A stretch of 64,000 nucleotides of DNA from a candidate division TA06 bacterium B3_TA06 (lineage in GTDB: Bacteria; Hydrothermota; Tepidihabitantia; B3-TA06): assembly GCA_005223075.1 (NCBI GenBank), contig NJBO01000008.1, positions 1 through 64,000 on the forward strand, in the 5' to 3' direction. This document shows positions 61,372 through 64,000 of the stretch, piece by piece; position 1 is the stretch's first letter, and each line of letters begins with the position of its first letter. The position numbers and the translations under genes are program-made. The notes beneath the pieces are model-generated. The model did not search any database. It saw only the letters and a program-made list of their open reading frames with translations, and had not been told where the DNA came from.

Positions 61372-62179
61372 TTTCGTAGCTTACATCGCTACCATGAACG
61401 AGCGCTGATCTGGCTCTATAACAGTCACCAATATTCTTATAGATGGTATTCTTCTCCTCAAAATCCTTTTCCAAGAAACTGGAAACTCTTACTCTGAGTT
61501 TATGGCTCACTTCTTCATTGCTGATATTAAAAAGGCTTTCCAGCACAGAAAAGAGAAGCAACAATGCTATTTCACTTAAATCCTCAAATAAAGCACGTTC
61601 GAAAAGTCTGATGGCTGTAGAAAACCTTTTTGATGATTGAACTGTTTTTTCAAATTCTGGTAGAAGTATTGATATGTTCTCTACTTCATTTATGCTTGGG
61701 ATGAGTTTCATAAACTCATCAGGTTCCAGGCCGTAATCTTCGTATAAAGGGATGTCAATTTTTTTTACTACCCATGGTGTCATTTCTGGTTCTTCAGTAA
61801 CGATTATGTGCGAAGGGAAAAGGTTGATGCGATGCTTGATTATTCCAAGAATAGGGAGTGACATTGGAAATTCGTGTGATTCTGCTCGTAACATAAACAT
61901 TTTTTTAAGTGGGTCTTCTTTGGAATCGGATTCGAGTGATTCCCAGTCATAAGTATATGCTATACATTGGCTAGAACGTTTAAACGTATCTTTCTCCCAA
62001 TAACTTAGAGGTAAGAAAAGGTGGGGTATAGCGGAATCTCGAATTAATTGAGGTGTTTGGATGATTTTGAGATTTTCGTTGAAAACGAATTCTCCCTTGA
62101 ATGCTGTATCTTTTGGCAATAACTCAGGCGAGAAGACAACCGGAAATTTTAGTAAGCCATAAAGGGTTTTCTTAGCCAC
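61346..62179 (-). CDS. HEPN-domain protein (ApeA-like), frameshifted near its 3' end
   Basis: 277 residues as read, about 321 if the frameshift is corrected. GTG start with AAGGAG upstream. Residues 1-180 are a beta-rich domain with no family certain; residues 190-265 are helical and carry the HEPN motif RSALVH (Arg257, His262) preceded by LLLLFSVLESLFNISNEEVS. HEPN proteins of this type act as RNases in anti-phage defence (ApeA). AT-rich, isolated among repeats. Promoter shared with the TIR/NDT-like gene at 59843. Confidence 0.7.
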   Translation of the reverse strand: MAKKTLYGLLKFPVVFSPELLPKDTAFKGEFVFNENLKIIQTPQLIRDSAIPHLFLPLSYWEKDTFKRSSQCIAYTYDWESLESDSKEDPLKKMFMLRAESHEFPMSLPILGIIKHRINLFPSHIIVTEEPEMTPWVVKKIDIPLYEDYGLEPDEFMKLIPSINEVENISILLPEFEKTVQSSKRFSTAIRLFERALFEDLSEIALLLLFSVLESLFNISNEEVSHKLRVRVSSFLEKDFEEKNTIYKNIGDCYRARSALVHGSDVSYEKIQTLHSN

Positions 62180-62201
62180 TCAATTTCTCCTTATTCCCCC
62201 A

Positions 62202-62229
62202 AGCATACCAACGCAGGCTGGGTTGTCAA
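62202..62229 (-). promoter_or_regulatory. Promoter of the HEPN gene
   Basis: Minus-strand TTGACA (62229-62224), 16 nt, TATGCT (62207-62202); matches the promoter at 59865-59892 over the GTTGGTATGCTTG core. Confidence 0.75.
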
Positions 62230-62326
62230 GTAATGCTTAAGCTTGACTTATCCGATTTCACCCGTGCCAACTCCTAAAGACTTGCAAAACGCGGAATTTT
62301 CAATATCCTCTACAGATGGAGGAAAG

Positions 62327-62806
62327 ATGTCAGAACCCGTAACCGATAAAGGGCGCAAAACCGGCGGGGGCACAAAGGCTCTTATCGGCGTATTGGCGCT
62401 TTTGATAGGCGTTATCGCCGGTGCAGCTGGATTCTATCTTATCGCCCTTACCCCGAGGGCGAATCTTGCCGAGCAGATCGAAGCCAAGACCCAAGAGATC
62501 GAAAGCTTTCAGGCGCAGCTTGATTCACTTAAGGGAACGATAGAGCAGACGAGCAAACTTTCCCCTGAGCACGAGGCGATCCTTACGGCACTTCTTGATC
62601 CGGAGATTGCCGATGAAGTGGTAACCCTTGGTAAAGAGGTGGGCGGCAAGTGGCAGGTGAATTCGGTTGACGACGTCTACTTCCTGGGCGGCGAGCTTGT
62701 GTTTGTGCGGATCGACGACGGTCATATCCCTGCTGCGGTGTTGTTGCGCATCCCGGATCACAAGAATCCCAGGAACTGGCGTATGTTGTGGGGCGATTAC
62801 GACTGA
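62327..62806 (+). CDS. Membrane-anchored coiled-coil protein
   Basis: About 159 residues from the ATG at 62327 after GGAGGAAAG; the open frame starts 84 nt earlier without a ribosome site. One membrane helix (ALIGVLALLIGVIAGAAGFY), a coiled coil (QIEAKTQEIESFQAQLDSLK), and a small soluble domain ending NWRMLWGDYD. Family not recognised. Confidence 0.7.
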   Translation: MSEPVTDKGRKTGGGTKALIGVLALLIGVIAGAAGFYLIALTPRANLAEQIEAKTQEIESFQAQLDSLKGTIEQTSKLSPEHEAILTALLDPEIADEVVTLGKEVGGKWQVNSVDDVYFLGGELVFVRIDDGHIPAAVLLRIPDHKNPRNWRMLWGDYD

Positions 62807-62847
62807 CCCGTAACACCGTAACACACCGCCTTTAGGAAGATTAGCTA

Positions 62848-63195
62848 ATGTCAGGAAAAGGTAGGGTCAGTCGCGGTGGGAAGGGAGATAAGGGAGTTAC
62901 GGGTGTTACGGGAGGGGGGCGTTTCATAGGGGAGAGGATCGAGGTCGTTACTTCGGAAGAAGAACCTGCTCCCCTCAGTTTTATCTGGCGAGGCAAGAAG
63001 TATCAGATCGCTGAGATAATTCGAAGCTGGCACGATCACGGGTTCTCGCCTGCGGCACCTGCCAAACGCTCATGGCTCCTGCGTCGTCACCGCAACGTTT
63101 ACGTAGTCCAGACCAGCTCAGGTGAGCGGTTCGAGATATACCTTGACCGGGGGGCAGGTAGAAGGGATTGGTATCTATACCGGCAGATAAAATAA
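62848..63195 (+). CDS. DUF6504-like small protein
   Basis: 115 residues. A Gly/Lys-rich start (SGKGRVSRGGKGDKG), then FIWRGKKYQIAEIIRSWHDH and VYVVQTSSGERFEIYLDR, the pattern of DUF6504. Shares the region with the gene 41 nt upstream. Function unknown. A small CGCCC/GGGCG hairpin near 63202 lies between it and the convergent gene. Confidence 0.6.
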   Translation: MSGKGRVSRGGKGDKGVTGVTGGGRFIGERIEVVTSEEEPAPLSFIWRGKKYQIAEIIRSWHDHGFSPAAPAKRSWLLRRHRNVYVVQTSSGERFEIYLDRGAGRRDWYLYRQIK

Positions 63196-63240
63196 GAAGC
63201 GCCCCGAAGGGCGACTCATAATCCTTGAATCTCTCACAAC

Positions 63241-63999
63241 TTACCGGATCAGCACGACCTTGCGGGAGACGGTTCCGGTTGAGTATTCGAGACGCACGAA
63301 GTAAAGACCCGCCGGGAGTTCCTTAAGCTCCAGGCATCCTGCCTTTGAAACTTCTTCTGTCACAATGCGCCTGCCGACTACGTCGAATACTGAAAGGCGC
63401 CCGGTTTCACCCAGAGCTACGGTATAGTACACCGTATTGCCCTCTACTCGAAGCTCGCAGGAGCTCTCAGGGAGCTCTGCCACTGCCGGGGCATCATCGT
63501 AGGTTACACGCACTTCATAAAGGAAGGAGGAGTAGTCAGGGTCGCTCGTAGAAAGGATGGTTTTGTACTGCAGGTAGCGGGTATCTTGATCTACCACAGA
63601 GTCCAGAGAGAAGATTGTGGTATCGTCCAGGAGCTGACACGTGCTCCAATCCGGCCACTCGTCAATCGAGTTGCTCGTGCGTACCTTGAAGGCTATGTTG
63701 GTGCCTTCAGGGGTTTCTTCATCCCACTCGATGGCTTCCCACTTGACCGCAGCCCCTGCATCGAAGATACAGGAGGTAAGTTCGCCTTGCTCTGCGAAGC
63801 TGTCGAACAGCTCCCACCAGTCGATGCTTGTCCCTGGACTGTGAGTGGAGGTAATCAGGTCCAAGAGCCCGTTCCCACTTATATCGCCGATTTGTAGATC
63901 GCAGGAATAGTGATAACGATCTACGTATTTATAATAAGTAAAGTTCTGGTTGCCGTCGTTTTCGTACCAGCCAAGCTCTCCGATTCCTCCGTTCCAGAA
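63241..63999 (-). CDS. FG-GAP/VCBS-type exported protein with T9SS sorting domain, 3' part (partial)
   Basis: The minus-strand frame is open from the right edge; only the last 252 residues are visible. It starts with an FG-GAP-like segment (GELGWYENDGNQNF, IGDISGNGLLDLITST), then a beta domain (FKVRTSNSIDEWPDWSTCQL), and ends with a Por-type sorting domain (GRLSVFDVVGRRIV, LPAGLYFVRLEYST, SRKVVLIR). Surface or secreted protein. Confidence 0.88.
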   Translation of the reverse strand, partial: FWNGGIGELGWYENDGNQNFTYYKYVDRYHYSCDLQIGDISGNGLLDLITSTHSPGTSIDWWELFDSFAEQGELTSCIFDAGAAVKWEAIEWDEETPEGTNIAFKVRTSNSIDEWPDWSTCQLLDDTTIFSLDSVVDQDTRYLQYKTILSTSDPDYSSFLYEVRVTYDDAPAVAELPESSCELRVEGNTVYYTVALGETGRLSVFDVVGRRIVTEEVSKAGCLELKELPAGLYFVRLEYSTGTVSRKVVLIR

Positions 64000-64000
64000 A

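Overview
The window comes from a bacterium of roughly 50-55% GC, probably an uncultured member of the FCB/WOR-3-like candidate phyla. The clues are exported proteins ending in Por/T9SS-type sorting domains, SBBP beta-propeller proteins, an Rnf complex, a DUF134/MinD/NifX-like cluster and many leaderless promoters. The exact phylum is inference.

1-17,279 is one plus-strand superoperon for translation and transcription: tuf (3' part), rpmG, tRNA-Trp, secE, nusG, rplK-A-J-L, rpoB, rpoC, rpsL, rpsG, rplM, rpsI, rpsB, tsf, pyrH, frr, uppS, cdsA. Genes overlap or lie within 30 nt. fusA is missing from its usual place after rpsG.

17,280-27,300 is accessory: an AT-rich TIR-domain gene bracketed by inverted repeats, a phospholipase D-like lipoprotein, a 0.9-kb block of hairpin repeats and 11-bp phased A-tracts, a duplicated module (promoter, mini-ORF, exported protein, FWVWY ORF), and two DUF3857/transglutaminase-like exported paralogues, one lacking its catalytic residues. 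27,300-32,480 holds a transposase remnant, a Cys-rich small protein and an iron-sulfur/metal-cofactor cluster (DUF134 regulator, fused double MinD-ferredoxin ATPase, Gly-rich zinc protein, DUF5320, NifU-like, FmdB-like, two NifX-like).

32,560-39,700 holds mtaD, a double VOC protein and a tandem array of four NAD-dependent epimerases plus a fifth cut short by a hairpin element. 39,690-53,640 holds two GltS-like transporters, an acyltransferase, two SBBP proteins, panC, DUF58 and BatA-like proteins, mgtE and recO. 53,740-58,143 holds an S9 peptidase divergent from rnfEAB. 58,144-62,240 is a repeat-rich island with a TIR/NDT-like gene, hicAB and a frameshifted HEPN gene; the first and last share a promoter sequence. 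The right edge has two small genes and the 3' part of an FG-GAP/T9SS protein.

The most unusual signals are: (i) several start codons exactly where transcription should begin; (ii) families of small hairpins with constant flanks and variable stems, one of which always sits inside another palindrome; (iii) repeats that supply the stop codons of neighbouring genes; (iv) A-tracts phased at exactly 11 bp; (v) a possible TIR/HEPN/HicAB defence island.
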